Part shown: positions 9,227 to 18,941 of the stretch, in pieces
How positions within the stretch are numbered: position 1 is the stretch's first letter
Layout of the letters: every line of letters begins with the position of its first letter
From: an uncultured Bacteroides sp.
GTDB lineage: Bacteria > Bacteroidota > Bacteroidia > Bacteroidales > Bacteroidaceae
Length of the DNA stretch: 64,000 bases
Assembly: GCF_963678845.1 (NCBI RefSeq)
Contig: NZ_OY787466.1
Location: 744,001-808,000 of the forward strand
Direction of reading: 5' to 3'
The notes under the pieces: model-generated
Databases searched by the model: none
Seen by the model: only the letters and a program-made list of their open reading frames with translations
What the model was told of the DNA's origin: nothing
Translations under genes and position numbers: made by a program

Positions 9227-10789
9227 ATGAGAAAATATATTAAACCTATTATAATATCTGCACAATATGCGTTTCTTCTGCTAATAATATCACCTGTATT
9301 AAAAGCTCAGGAAAACAAAGTTTTGAGTACTCCCGCTGCTTATGAAAGCTACAAATTAGGAAGTTTGTGGCAGCAATCAACAAACGCAGCCGGTTCACTG
9401 ATTGATAATCCGGTTCAGTTCTCAGAATTGAATGCTGGATATAAGTTAGTAAATGGAAGTTTTCACCGTCCTCAGGAAGAAGCAAAAGGAAGTAGTATTT
9501 TTATAGATACAGAAGGATCTATAAAACTGAAAAAAGCATATGTATGGGGACGTTTTAACTATTCTCGTGATGAAAGAAAGGATGTAACTTATAATTCATC
9601 CATTATTGATCCGTTTAGGGGAATGCCTTATTACGTTGCTGATTCGCTTCCTGCTAACTGGAGTAATCAGAAATACGATTTACAGTTTCGTGTTGCTACT
9701 CCTAAACTGCGAAATGTACTTTCATTAGGCCTCGAAGGAAGTTACAAAGCATACCTTGGAGCCAAACAACGAGATCCACGTACTGAAAACTATTTTTATA
9801 CTTTAGAGTTGAAGCCTGGTATTGTTTATTCTCCTAATGATAAACATAATATAGGCTTAAATTTCAAGTATGCTAGTTTAAAAGAGGAATCTGAAATGTC
9901 TCAGGAGAATAGAAATGTAGATCCTGTTTATTATGAGCTTTATGGATTAGGAACGGCTGTGAAAGGCTTAGGGTCAGGACGAACCACAAACTATGTTGGA
10001 AATGAGATAGGTGGAGGATTGCAGTATAACTATTGCGGTGCAATCAATTTGCTTTTTGGTGCTAACTACTCTGCTAAAGTTGAGGATGTCGAAATCTCAT
10101 TTTCTACTCCTCGTGATGATTCGTCTACTAAAGACCAGATATGGAATACAAACCTTACGCTATATACAAATGGTAAAGAGTATACCCATTATTTGAAACT
10201 GGATTATCAGGATCGCTCTATTGATGGCATTCAATACATTACTAAATACGATAATACAGAAGGATGGCAATCTCTTTATAAAAGTGTTCGCTCTACTTAT
10301 AAAACAAAAACAGCAAAAGCCCTTTATACATTAATGGCCAATCGTGATGAAGAATATAACTGGCGTGTAGATGCAGGTGTTAATTATGAAAAGAAGAATG
10401 ATACTTATATACTTCCATATTCAGTTAAAAATGCAGAGAATATAGCATTCAGCTTAGGAGGAAAAAAGAATTTTGCTCTTTCGGACAAACTGACTAAACG
10501 TTTACTTATAGGTACTGGTGTTGCATATAACAAGAACCTGTCTGGTGAATACAATTATAATGGCCAGCATTCCGATTATTCTGTAGTGAAGTATTTTGAA
10601 CAAACTGATTTAAATTATCTGATTTCAGATTACTACACAGTAAACTGTTCGGCTGTATATTCACAGAGATATAATGAGACAATAAATGCAACTGTTTTTG
10701 CTAAAGCCAATTTCAGTTATAGTAAAACGAGCGATTTTGATTTCAGTAATCGCACACGTGCTGAATTTAGTATCGGACTAAACTTTTAA
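9227..10789 (+). CDS. DUF6850 family outer membrane beta-barrel protein
   Basis: 520 aa with a signal peptide (to about residue 27, VLKAQ) followed by alternating amphipathic strands throughout and an aromatic end (AEFSIGLNF), the hallmark of an outer membrane barrel. Length and the opening part (SYKLGSLWQQSTNAAGSL) fit DUF6850 proteins, which accompany DUF4876/TonB-receptor pairs in Bacteroides. Its stop codon overlaps the next start by one base (TAATG), implying translational coupling to the first peptidase. Function unknown; a role in surface assembly or export of operon products is only a guess. Confidence 0.75.
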   Translation: MRKYIKPIIISAQYAFLLLIISPVLKAQENKVLSTPAAYESYKLGSLWQQSTNAAGSLIDNPVQFSELNAGYKLVNGSFHRPQEEAKGSSIFIDTEGSIKLKKAYVWGRFNYSRDERKDVTYNSSIIDPFRGMPYYVADSLPANWSNQKYDLQFRVATPKLRNVLSLGLEGSYKAYLGAKQRDPRTENYFYTLELKPGIVYSPNDKHNIGLNFKYASLKEESEMSQENRNVDPVYYELYGLGTAVKGLGSGRTTNYVGNEIGGGLQYNYCGAINLLFGANYSAKVEDVEISFSTPRDDSSTKDQIWNTNLTLYTNGKEYTHYLKLDYQDRSIDGIQYITKYDNTEGWQSLYKSVRSTYKTKTAKALYTLMANRDEEYNWRVDAGVNYEKKNDTYILPYSVKNAENIAFSLGGKKNFALSDKLTKRLLIGTGVAYNKNLSGEYNYNGQHSDYSVVKYFEQTDLNYLISDYYTVNCSAVYSQRYNETINATVFAKANFSYSKTSDFDFSNRTRAEFSIGLNF

Positions 10790-12987
10790 TGCTTATGCAA
10801 TTAAAAAAAATAAGGTTATGTATTATTGGAATGGTGTTGCTGGCTGGTTCTGTTTATGCACAGAAAAGAGTTAGCCCCTCCATTCCCATAAGTAATTCTT
10901 CGTTTGCTATCTTTGTAGATAAAGGCACTTTTAATCAATGCCGAAAAGAAATAGAAGAATATAAAAAGGTATTGGAAGATTCACGTCTTCCAACCTTTAT
11001 ATTTTATGGAGATTGGAAAAATCCGGAACATGTAAAAAAGGAAATTGTAGAACTCTATAAGAAGCAAAAACTCGAAGGAATGGTTTTTATTGGTGATATT
11101 CCAATAGCAATGGTGCAAAAAGCACAACACATGACGTCGGCTTTTAAGATGGATGAGTCAAAACCAAGAATAGAATCATCGGTCCCTTCCGATCGTTTCT
11201 ATGACGATCTTCACTTGAAATTTGACTATATTAGTCACGATAGTGCTAAGACTCTGTTTTTCTACTATAATTTATCGGCAGATTCTCCGCAAAGAATTCA
11301 GTGTGAACTTTATTCTGGTCGTATAAAACCGATCAATAACGGAGTAGATAAATATGAACAGATAAGAAAATATCTTAGAAAGGTGGTGAAAGAACACCAG
11401 TCTGATAATAAACTTAATCAGTTCGTTTCTTATTCAGGTGAAGGCTCTTTTTCAAATTCTCTATCGGCATGGACGCCCGAAATATTTAATATTTCCGAGC
11501 AGTTTCCCGATGTGTTTGAAAAACAAGGGCGGGCACTTTTTTTTCGCTACAGTATGAGTGATTTTCCAAAAGAAGAGCTGCTTAATCAAATTAGAAGGAA
11601 TGATCTTGATTTTATGATTTTTCATGAACATGGAATGCCCGAAAGACAATACATTTCTGCTGAGGCTAATACGACTGAATTCGATGATCACATAACCTCA
11701 ATGAAAGCTGCTTTGAGAGACAGACAAAGGCAAAGTATAAAAAACGGGAAAAGTCCTTCTAAACTATATACAGAATATGAAACTAAATACCATCTTGACT
11801 CTGTTTGGTTTAGGGGTTATAACAATCCTGAAATAATTAAGGGCGATTCGCTCACTGATATTCACCGGGGCATTGTGTTAGGTGATATTACAAAAGCAGT
11901 ACCTAATGTTCGTTTTGTTATATTTGATGCTTGCTATAATGGAGACTTTCGTGAAGATGACTACATAGCAGGAAGATATATTTTCTCTGATGGAAAATGT
12001 GTATCAACTTTTGCTAACTCGGTAAATGTATTGCAAGATAAATCGGCTAATGATCTTTTGGGACTATTAGGATTGGGAGCGCATATAGGACAATGGGCTA
12101 GATATACAAACATCCTTGAATCTCATATTATAGGCGACCCAACATTTCGTTTCAACTCAAATTCATCGTCTATTGATGCCACTCAATTAATTAGGGAAAA
12201 TTATAATGAGGCCGAACAACTAGAACTGTTGCAGACTTCATCATTGGCTGATATTCAGAATCTTGCATTGTATAATTTGTATTGGAACAATTATAAAGAG
12301 ATTTCAGCTCTTTTACTGAAAACTTTTGAAAGTTCGTCTTTTGCCACTGTAAGATATAGCTGTATGTATTTGCTTGAAAAAATTAACGATAATAACTTCT
12401 ACGAGGTTCTGAAAAAAGGATCGTCAGATAGCTATGAGTTTATTCGCCGTATTGCGGTTACTAGAATGGGAAGCATTGGCCTTCCAGAGTTTCTGCCATT
12501 TATTATTCAATCATATATTAACGATGATCATTCGGAAAGAGTTGCTTTTAATGTAAAGATGGCATTGCGTCTTTATCCGGAAGCGGATGTAAAGCGTATA
12601 GCCGATTCGTGTTTTAATCAGTCTTACTATATTAACAAAGGGCAAGAGGCAAAGAATCTGCTTTCGTTGTCAGGTAGCTCACTCATAAAGGAATTAAATC
12701 AGGTAGTGGCAGATAAAAAAGCAAAAGAATCTAATCGCTTGTTCTATATCAGCGTGCTGAAGAATATTAATTATCATCCCGGTATTAGTCTATATGTGTC
12801 TCTATTAAAAGATAGTTCTGAAAATATTAAAATTCGCACGGCTATGTTAGACGCACTGTCTTGGTTTTCTCTTTCTTATAATAAAGGATTAATAATAGAT
12901 GCTTGCAAAGATTTAATTAAAGACTCTTCTACGCCAAAAGTGTTGAAAAAAGAGGCTTTGCGTACATATAACCGATTAATAAATTAA
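10789..12987 (+). CDS. gingipain-like (C25/clan CD) cysteine peptidase with HEAT-like C-terminus, copy 1
   Basis: 732 aa with a signal peptide (ending VYAQ). The caspase-like core carries a His in FHEHGMPE (His281) and a Cys in FDACYNGDF (Cys382). The latter strongly recalls the gingipain ACVNGDF active site, and the core ends with HIIGDPTFRF, like GDPSLLV in gingipains. After about residue 470 the chain becomes helical with HEAT-like repeats (SYEFIRRIAVTRMGSIG). No type IX secretion C-terminal domain is visible, so it is probably periplasmic or outer-membrane associated. First of three tandem paralogues with equal lengths and the same catalytic spacing. Substrate specificity cannot be read. 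Confidence 0.75.
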   Translation: MLMQLKKIRLCIIGMVLLAGSVYAQKRVSPSIPISNSSFAIFVDKGTFNQCRKEIEEYKKVLEDSRLPTFIFYGDWKNPEHVKKEIVELYKKQKLEGMVFIGDIPIAMVQKAQHMTSAFKMDESKPRIESSVPSDRFYDDLHLKFDYISHDSAKTLFFYYNLSADSPQRIQCELYSGRIKPINNGVDKYEQIRKYLRKVVKEHQSDNKLNQFVSYSGEGSFSNSLSAWTPEIFNISEQFPDVFEKQGRALFFRYSMSDFPKEELLNQIRRNDLDFMIFHEHGMPERQYISAEANTTEFDDHITSMKAALRDRQRQSIKNGKSPSKLYTEYETKYHLDSVWFRGYNNPEIIKGDSLTDIHRGIVLGDITKAVPNVRFVIFDACYNGDFREDDYIAGRYIFSDGKCVSTFANSVNVLQDKSANDLLGLLGLGAHIGQWARYTNILESHIIGDPTFRFNSNSSSIDATQLIRENYNEAEQLELLQTSSLADIQNLALYNLYWNNYKEISALLLKTFESSSFATVRYSCMYLLEKINDNNFYEVLKKGSSDSYEFIRRIAVTRMGSIGLPEFLPFIIQSYINDDHSERVAFNVKMALRLYPEADVKRIADSCFNQSYYINKGQEAKNLLSLSGSSLIKELNQVVADKKAKESNRLFYISVLKNINYHPGISLYVSLLKDSSENIKIRTAMLDALSWFSLSYNKGLIIDACKDLIKDSSTPKVLKKEALRTYNRLIN

Positions 12988-12994
12988 AGATACT

Positions 12995-15196
12995 ATGAGA
13001 AAAATAGTTCTATTTATATCACTCTTTTTTCTGGTAGCTTCTCTAGAAGCGCAGATAGTAAAAGAGAAACCTTTGAAAAGGGGAGCTACTGTTTTTGCAA
13101 TATTTACTGACAGCAAAACCTTTGAGAAAACAAAAGGTGCTATTCATAAATATCGTGATGCAGTAGAAAACGATGGACTTTCAACTTATATCTATAGTGC
13201 CGACTGGAAAAATCCTGAGCAAATAAGAAATGAGTTAAAGGCTCTCTATAAAGATGAACCTACATTAGAAGGTGTTGTGTTTATAGGAGATATACCTGTT
13301 GCATTAATCCGTAATGCCCAACATCTCACAACAGCCTTTAAAATGGATGAAGTGAAGTTCCCGTTTCCTGAGTCATCTGTTCCAAGTGACCGGTTTTATG
13401 ATGATCTTCATTTGTCATTTGAGTATATATCACAAGATGCTACCCAACCTCAGCATTTTTATTATAAGCTGAGCGAGACTTCTCCACAGGATTTACATCC
13501 GGACTTTTATTCGGCACGTATTAAGTACCCCGAGAAAAAAGGAGGAGATAAGTATGAAGCCATTGCTGTGTTTCTGAACAAAGCAGCCGATTTTAAAAAG
13601 GAGAAAAACAATAAGATGGACAACTTTGTATCTTTCACCGGTAGCGGGTACAACTCGGAATGTCTTATTGCATGGGCCGACGAAATGAAAGCTTACCGCG
13701 AGAACTTTCCACTAGCCTGGAAAAGTAATCTTAATGCACGTCAATTGAACTTCCGAATGGATGATTTTATGAAGTATAAACTATTGAACCAACTTCAAAG
13801 ACCGGAAGTAGACTTGTTTATGTTTCATGAACATGGATTGCCCGAAAAACAATTAATAAACAATGAGGTTCCGGGTTCTTCTTTTGATAGCCGCTATGAC
13901 AATGTTCGTTCGGATATATTTGTTGATGCCCGAAAATCTATATCAAATGGTAAGATTACGCTCGATTCCCTGAAAAACTATTATGTAAAGACGTATGGAC
14001 TGCAAAACAGTTTTTTTGATTCATTGTATTCTAAAGGACAAATACGAAAAGATTCTATTCGTAATGCCGATATATACATTAATCTTTCCGATCTTAGTCA
14101 TTTGAATACCTATCCTAAATTTGTGATGCTTGATGCCTGCTATAATGGCTCCTTCCATTTAAATAATTATGTTGCCGGTTACTATTTGTTCAATGGTGGA
14201 AACACACTAGTGGTACAGGGCAATAGCAGAAATGTTCTTCAGGATCGTTGGACCATAGAAATGATAGGACTTCTTTCTTACGGTGTAAGAGCCGGACAGT
14301 ATAATCGATTAATTGCAACTCTTGAAGGTCATCTTTTTGGTGATCCAACTGCTCATTTTGCTTCGGCAGTTACCGGAGATATTGCTTCTGATATGATTTT
14401 AAAGAGCAACGATGAAATAACCTGGAAGCATTATCTTAAATCAGATTATGCCGATATTCAGTCGCTGTCTCTAAGAATGCTGGCCGATAACGACAAACAA
14501 AAGGGCTTTTCTTCATTCCTGTTAGAAACATTCAAAGAATCTAAGTTTAATACAGTTCGTATGGAAGCTCTCAAACTGTTAAGCCGCTATGCAAATGCCG
14601 ATTTTACCCAAGCTGTAGCTATAGGATTAAATGATTCCTACGAATTGGTTGTTCGTCAGGCTGCTAGTTATGCCGGACGCATTGGAGCAAAGAATTTATT
14701 AAAACCTATGGCCGATATATATATTAATCAGAGTGAAAAACAAAGAGTTGCTTATAGCCTTAAAAATTCTTTTGAAATATATCCTTTAGAAGATGTATTG
14801 AAATCTATTAAGGAAGCAATTGAGAATTCAAACCTGCTTGATAAGCAAAAGGTGCTGAAAGAAATTTCGGCGGACTTTACACAAAGTTCAAAACAACAGA
14901 AAAAAGGACTTGGCATTATAATGAATCCCAATGCAGATATTCAGAAACGAATAAGCGAGATACGTTTGATACGAAACAATAACTATCATTTCATGCTGGA
15001 TGATTATCTGAAGTTGCTTTCTGATGATAAAGAAAATGTGACAGTAAAAGTTGCTTTGGCAGAAGCTTTGGGCTGGTTTAACTATTCATACCGTAAAGGA
15101 GAAATAATTGAAACATGCAACAAACTTATTGCTGCTGGAAATGTTTCACCGGAATTTAGTAAAGAGTTAATACAAACAATAAACCGATTAAAATAA
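12995..15196 (+). CDS. gingipain-like cysteine peptidase with HEAT-like C-terminus, copy 2
   Basis: 733 aa, paralogue of its neighbours, starting 7 bp after copy 1. Signal peptide ends ASLEAQ. Predicted catalytic His280 (FHEHGLPE) and Cys382 (LDACYNGSF) are both present, and the GDPTAHF end of the core is kept. The HEAT-like C-terminal half (SYELVVRQAASYAGRIG) ends in INRLK. Strong divergence between copies outside the core suggests old duplications with different substrates. Protease assignment rests on the fold motif and dyad, not on full similarity to known C25 enzymes. Confidence 0.75.
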   Translation: MRKIVLFISLFFLVASLEAQIVKEKPLKRGATVFAIFTDSKTFEKTKGAIHKYRDAVENDGLSTYIYSADWKNPEQIRNELKALYKDEPTLEGVVFIGDIPVALIRNAQHLTTAFKMDEVKFPFPESSVPSDRFYDDLHLSFEYISQDATQPQHFYYKLSETSPQDLHPDFYSARIKYPEKKGGDKYEAIAVFLNKAADFKKEKNNKMDNFVSFTGSGYNSECLIAWADEMKAYRENFPLAWKSNLNARQLNFRMDDFMKYKLLNQLQRPEVDLFMFHEHGLPEKQLINNEVPGSSFDSRYDNVRSDIFVDARKSISNGKITLDSLKNYYVKTYGLQNSFFDSLYSKGQIRKDSIRNADIYINLSDLSHLNTYPKFVMLDACYNGSFHLNNYVAGYYLFNGGNTLVVQGNSRNVLQDRWTIEMIGLLSYGVRAGQYNRLIATLEGHLFGDPTAHFASAVTGDIASDMILKSNDEITWKHYLKSDYADIQSLSLRMLADNDKQKGFSSFLLETFKESKFNTVRMEALKLLSRYANADFTQAVAIGLNDSYELVVRQAASYAGRIGAKNLLKPMADIYINQSEKQRVAYSLKNSFEIYPLEDVLKSIKEAIENSNLLDKQKVLKEISADFTQSSKQQKKGLGIIMNPNADIQKRISEIRLIRNNNYHFMLDDYLKLLSDDKENVTVKVALAEALGWFNYSYRKGEIIETCNKLIAAGNVSPEFSKELIQTINRLK

Positions 15197-15206
15197 CAAG
15201 TAGATT

Positions 15207-17405
15207 ATGATGAAAAAATTATTTCTGTTCATGCTGTTTGTGCAATCCTGTTTTTTATTAAATGCACAGACCATTGTAAAACCATCTATAAAAAGCAAAA
15301 CTTCATTTGCCATTATTATAGATAATCAAAGTTACAATAAAGTAAAAGAGGCTGTTGAGGCTTATCGTAAGGTTATTGAGAAAGATGGGCTGGGAACCTA
15401 TATCATATCAGATGACTGGAAATCACCGGAAGATATACGTGCGTTGCTCATTAAGTTACATGATGATAAGAAATCGCCGCTTGAGGGAACTGTTTTCGTA
15501 GGTGATATTCCTATCCCTATGCTTCGTGATGCACAGCATCTAAGTTCGGCCTTTAAAATGAATCAGGCGCGTGACTGGAAATTATCAAGCATACCAAGTG
15601 ATCGTTATTATGATGATTTTGGATTGCAATTCAAATTCCTGAAACAAGATGCTGATAAGCCGCTTTATTACTATTTCTCTCTGAAGGCAGAATCCGATCA
15701 GGTTCTTTCTTCCGATATTTATTCAGCTCGTATCAAACCATTAGAACTGCCAGGAAAGGATAAATACCAGATGCTGGAAAAATATCTTAATAAAGTTGTG
15801 GCTGAGCGTACTGCTAATCCGGCAAATGTGATTGATAATCTCACTATGGCTCGTGGACATGGATACAATTCGGAATCACTCGATGCATGGTCGGGCGAAC
15901 AACTTGCGTTAAATGAGCAATTTCCTGAGTTGTTTAAGGCTGGAAATCGCGTGAAATTTATGGACTTCGAATCACGCTGGCCTATTAAAGGATACTATCT
16001 TACAGAGGTTCAACGACCGGAACTGGATATAATGTTATTCCATCATCATGGTGCTGAAGACACACAATATTTGAATGGTTACAAAAATGTAAGTGATGCT
16101 ACAAATTCCATTGAAAATATAAAGCTGTATGTCCGTGAGAAAGTGTTGTCCTCTTACAAAAAAAGTAAAGATAAAGAAGCAGCTATTCAGCAATACGTAA
16201 AATATTTAGGTATTCCCCGTGAGTGGTGCGAAGAAGCTTTTGATCCTAAAAAGATAGAAGCCGATTCTATTTACAACTTAAATCTCGACATTCACACTAC
16301 AGATATTCATAAGATTACCCCAAATGCACGTTTTGTAATGTTCGATGCATGTTTCAATGGTTCTTTCTATGAGAAAGATTATATTGCCGGATCTTATATC
16401 TTTAACGAAGGGAAAACATTAGTAGCGCAAGGTAATACTGTAAATACAATTCAAGATAAGTGGCCGGATGAATTCTTAGGTTTGCTCAATTCCGGATTAC
16501 GCATTGGTTTATGGGGCAAGCATGTTCATTTTCTTGAAACGCACATAATAGGTGACCCTACATATCATTTTGCAAATCACTCTAATGTTAAGTTTGATAT
16601 TAATGAAGCATTGACACTTTATAACAATGATGTTCCTTATTGGCAAAAATTGGTTAACTACCCAAATGTAGATGTGCAGGCAATGGCTCTTAGAAAGCTA
16701 TACGAAAATAAGTATAAAGGCATTTCTTCTTTGCTGAAAGAAACTTATTTTTCTTCTCAAAGCGGAGTTGTTCGCTTAGAAGCATTACGCTTATTGGGCA
16801 AGTTAGATGACAAGCATTTTATTGAAGTATTAAAGGCTGCAATTGATGATAGCTATGAACTTGTTCGCCGCTTTGCTGCCGAGTACCTTGGCAAGAATGG
16901 TTCAGATGATTTGATCCCGGCATTTGTTCACAGCTTTATTTCGGATGTTACTTCTCCCCGCGTTTCTTTTAAAATAAGCGAAGCCTTTGGCTCAATGAAT
17001 TTAGATAAACTGGAAGCTGAAGTAAACAAGCAGGCCGGTAGTGCCATATTATGTAATCGTAGTGAAATAGATAAGCTACTGGAAAACATGGCACGTTTCA
17101 AAGAAACTGAGAAAAAAGAGCTGGCTACTGTTCTCGACTCTACCAGCACAGTGAAAGATAAACGCTTTGTTATATCTGCATATCGCAATCACCCCGATGC
17201 TGTAGCTGTAGATGCTTTACTTTCTTTTGCATCAAATTCTTTGCAAGACAAGAACCTTCGGGTAATAACTGTTGAAGCACTGGGATGGTACAACTTTAGT
17301 TTCCGAAAAGATGAGATAGTAAAGGGATTACAAAAAATAGTATCATCAGATAAAGATAAGGAAATTGTTAATGAAGCTATTAAAAGTATTAATAGGTTGA
17401 AATAA
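15207..17405 (+). CDS. gingipain-like cysteine peptidase with HEAT-like C-terminus, copy 3
   Basis: 732 aa, starting 10 bp after copy 2. Signal peptide ends LLNAQ. The predicted dyad is His281 in FHHHGAED and Cys382 in FDACFNGSF, with HIIGDPTYHF closing the core. The residue after the catalytic-His region differs from copies 1 and 2 (GAEDTQYL instead of GMPERQYI), hinting at altered specificity. HEAT-like tail (SYELVRRFAAEYLGKNG) ends in INRLK. Last gene of the operon; a gene relic and a terminator follow within 140 bp. Confidence 0.75.
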   Translation: MMKKLFLFMLFVQSCFLLNAQTIVKPSIKSKTSFAIIIDNQSYNKVKEAVEAYRKVIEKDGLGTYIISDDWKSPEDIRALLIKLHDDKKSPLEGTVFVGDIPIPMLRDAQHLSSAFKMNQARDWKLSSIPSDRYYDDFGLQFKFLKQDADKPLYYYFSLKAESDQVLSSDIYSARIKPLELPGKDKYQMLEKYLNKVVAERTANPANVIDNLTMARGHGYNSESLDAWSGEQLALNEQFPELFKAGNRVKFMDFESRWPIKGYYLTEVQRPELDIMLFHHHGAEDTQYLNGYKNVSDATNSIENIKLYVREKVLSSYKKSKDKEAAIQQYVKYLGIPREWCEEAFDPKKIEADSIYNLNLDIHTTDIHKITPNARFVMFDACFNGSFYEKDYIAGSYIFNEGKTLVAQGNTVNTIQDKWPDEFLGLLNSGLRIGLWGKHVHFLETHIIGDPTYHFANHSNVKFDINEALTLYNNDVPYWQKLVNYPNVDVQAMALRKLYENKYKGISSLLKETYFSSQSGVVRLEALRLLGKLDDKHFIEVLKAAIDDSYELVRRFAAEYLGKNGSDDLIPAFVHSFISDVTSPRVSFKISEAFGSMNLDKLEAEVNKQAGSAILCNRSEIDKLLENMARFKETEKKELATVLDSTSTVKDKRFVISAYRNHPDAVAVDALLSFASNSLQDKNLRVITVEALGWYNFSFRKDEIVKGLQKIVSSDKDKEIVNEAIKSINRLK

Positions 17406-17409
17406 CAGA

Positions 17410-17500
17410 TTTTCTCATAACATTCATAAAGAGTGCAGTGTGGGAGGTATGGCAGTAGAGTTTTATTGGAGCTCCGTCTGTCAAGACTCAAGCATAGATT
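17410..17500. pseudogene. chimeric relic: helicase fragment joined to NRPS-tail 3' end
   Basis: Bases 17410-17431 are identical to 4297-4318 inside the helicase relic. From 17427 to 17457 the sequence matches 2073-2103 of the NRPS-tail gene (3 mismatches), then jumps to match its last codons (2189 onward; ggagctccg, tcaagact, aagcat). About 85 bases of the NRPS tail are deleted. The join lies at a short shared aaag. This shows that DNA related to both neighbouring loci was once rearranged here. It encodes nothing. Confidence 0.75.
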
Positions 17501-17513
17501 ATTGGAAAATTAA

Positions 17514-17545
17514 AAAGCCGGCTGAAAAATAACTCAGCCGGCTTT
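17514..17545 (-). terminator. hairpin terminator between convergent operons
   Basis: Perfect 12-bp inverted repeat (aaagccggctga / tcagccggcttt) with an 8-base loop. Read on the minus strand it is followed by a T run, so it fits best as the end of the metalloprotease-SusC-SusD transcript, but it may also stop the opposing operon. Confidence 0.8.
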
Positions 17546-17588
17546 CACTGTTAAAGTACTCCTTAAAATAAGGAATCGAGTGAAAATA

Positions 17589-18923
17589 TTAGTTTAGTAA
17601 GTTAGGGTTTGCTTCAGTTGCTTCAGTAGGGAAAGGAAGTATATATCTGCTATCTCCTTTTGTCAGTGTATAACTTTCTCCATTGAATGTTTTAGTTATT
17701 TCCTGCTTGCCGAAGTAACGTAAATCATACCATCTGAATCCCTGACAAGCCAATTCCCTGAATCTTTCATCGGCTACGCGCTGTAAAAAGGCATCTTTAC
17801 CCATTGCGTCGATAGCTGTAGCTTGACTATTGTAATAATCTGCCTTCAGACGTTTGGAAAGAAGTTGTTTCAGGTAACTTTTCGCTTTGGTTAGATCGCC
17901 ACCCGAAACCTGAGCTTCGGAAGCTGCCAGAAGCAAATAAAATTCTGCTGTTCTCATTGAAACTTTATTGGCCAGTGTATAGCCTAATGAACAACGATAC
18001 CCTGTTCCTTTTGCTTCGAAATATTTGGCAAAACGAAGGTCGTTGGTTTTATCGAAAGCACTGATTAACTTATCCGATACATTGAATCGGGTTTTTAACT
18101 CAGAATAAAAGGTTTGCTCCATAGCCAGTACATTTTCATCAGAAGCATAATTCTGAGGAAGTTTTGCACTGCTGCTGTTCAAGTCAACAAGTTTGTTGTT
18201 AATTTCATAAGCTTGCAGGGCATATTTTCTGGCGTTTTCCCAGTCTCCGGTATAAGCATACACACGTGCTGCAAATCCATAAGCCGAGATTTTAGAGAAA
18301 CGATAGTTTGTTCCCTTAGGTTGTTCGTCTACATTAAGCAGTTTTAATCCATCTTCAATATCAGAGAAAATTTGCTTATACACCTCTCCGATAGTATTTC
18401 TTTCATAATTCTTCCATATATCAATGGTAGTTGCCAATGGTACTGACTTCTTATTCAGATTTTCAGTACTATATACATCAGAATACAGACTTGCCAGTCC
18501 GAAGTGCATATATGCTCTCATCAGATAAGCTTCGCCTCTGACCTGGTCAATTTGTTCTTTAGTACCGTCAGCAGCTTTTTCTCCATCAATAATTACCTGA
18601 TTGGCATTTAATATTGCTTTATAAAATTGCTGCCATGGAAGATCTTTTGTATTGGCATCTGGATTAATATCTTTCCAGATAAAAAGACTGTGATAAGGAA
18701 GGTAGTCTCCCCAATCATCATATATCAGTTGTAATTCATCTCCTCTTACTGTGCTCAACGAACGGTCAGTTGGAACAGTTTCGTAAGCATTGGTCATCAG
18801 GTCACGATAATCCTGATAAGTAGTAGGGATTACTTTTCCCACAGGCTTTATATCCAGAAAGTTATCACATGATGTGAAGGCCATTGCGGATAAAGCTATT
18901 ATGTATAAACTAATTCTTTTCAT
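17589..18923 (-). CDS. SusD/RagB family nutrient-binding lipoprotein
   Basis: 444 aa with a lipobox ending TSC (Cys19), followed by the typical DNFLDIKPVGKVIP opening and TPR-rich helical architecture (GEAYLMRAYMHFGLASLY near residue 130; RFRELACQGFRWYDLRYFG near residue 390). SusD proteins sit on the cell surface as lids of SusC transporters. It is the last gene of the operon, 18 bp after the SusC gene. Since the first gene of the operon encodes a metalloprotease, peptides rather than glycans are the likelier cargo (inference). Confidence 0.95.
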   Translation of the reverse strand: MKRISLYIIALSAMAFTSCDNFLDIKPVGKVIPTTYQDYRDLMTNAYETVPTDRSLSTVRGDELQLIYDDWGDYLPYHSLFIWKDINPDANTKDLPWQQFYKAILNANQVIIDGEKAADGTKEQIDQVRGEAYLMRAYMHFGLASLYSDVYSTENLNKKSVPLATTIDIWKNYERNTIGEVYKQIFSDIEDGLKLLNVDEQPKGTNYRFSKISAYGFAARVYAYTGDWENARKYALQAYEINNKLVDLNSSSAKLPQNYASDENVLAMEQTFYSELKTRFNVSDKLISAFDKTNDLRFAKYFEAKGTGYRCSLGYTLANKVSMRTAEFYLLLAASEAQVSGGDLTKAKSYLKQLLSKRLKADYYNSQATAIDAMGKDAFLQRVADERFRELACQGFRWYDLRYFGKQEITKTFNGESYTLTKGDSRYILPFPTEATEANPNLLN

Positions 18924-18941
18924 TTTTCCAGTTTTTTGAGA

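Noticed and set aside
17189..17491. 100-codon minus-strand frame across the end of the third peptidase gene
   Set aside because: Antisense to coding sequence and to the chimeric relic; no recognisable domain.
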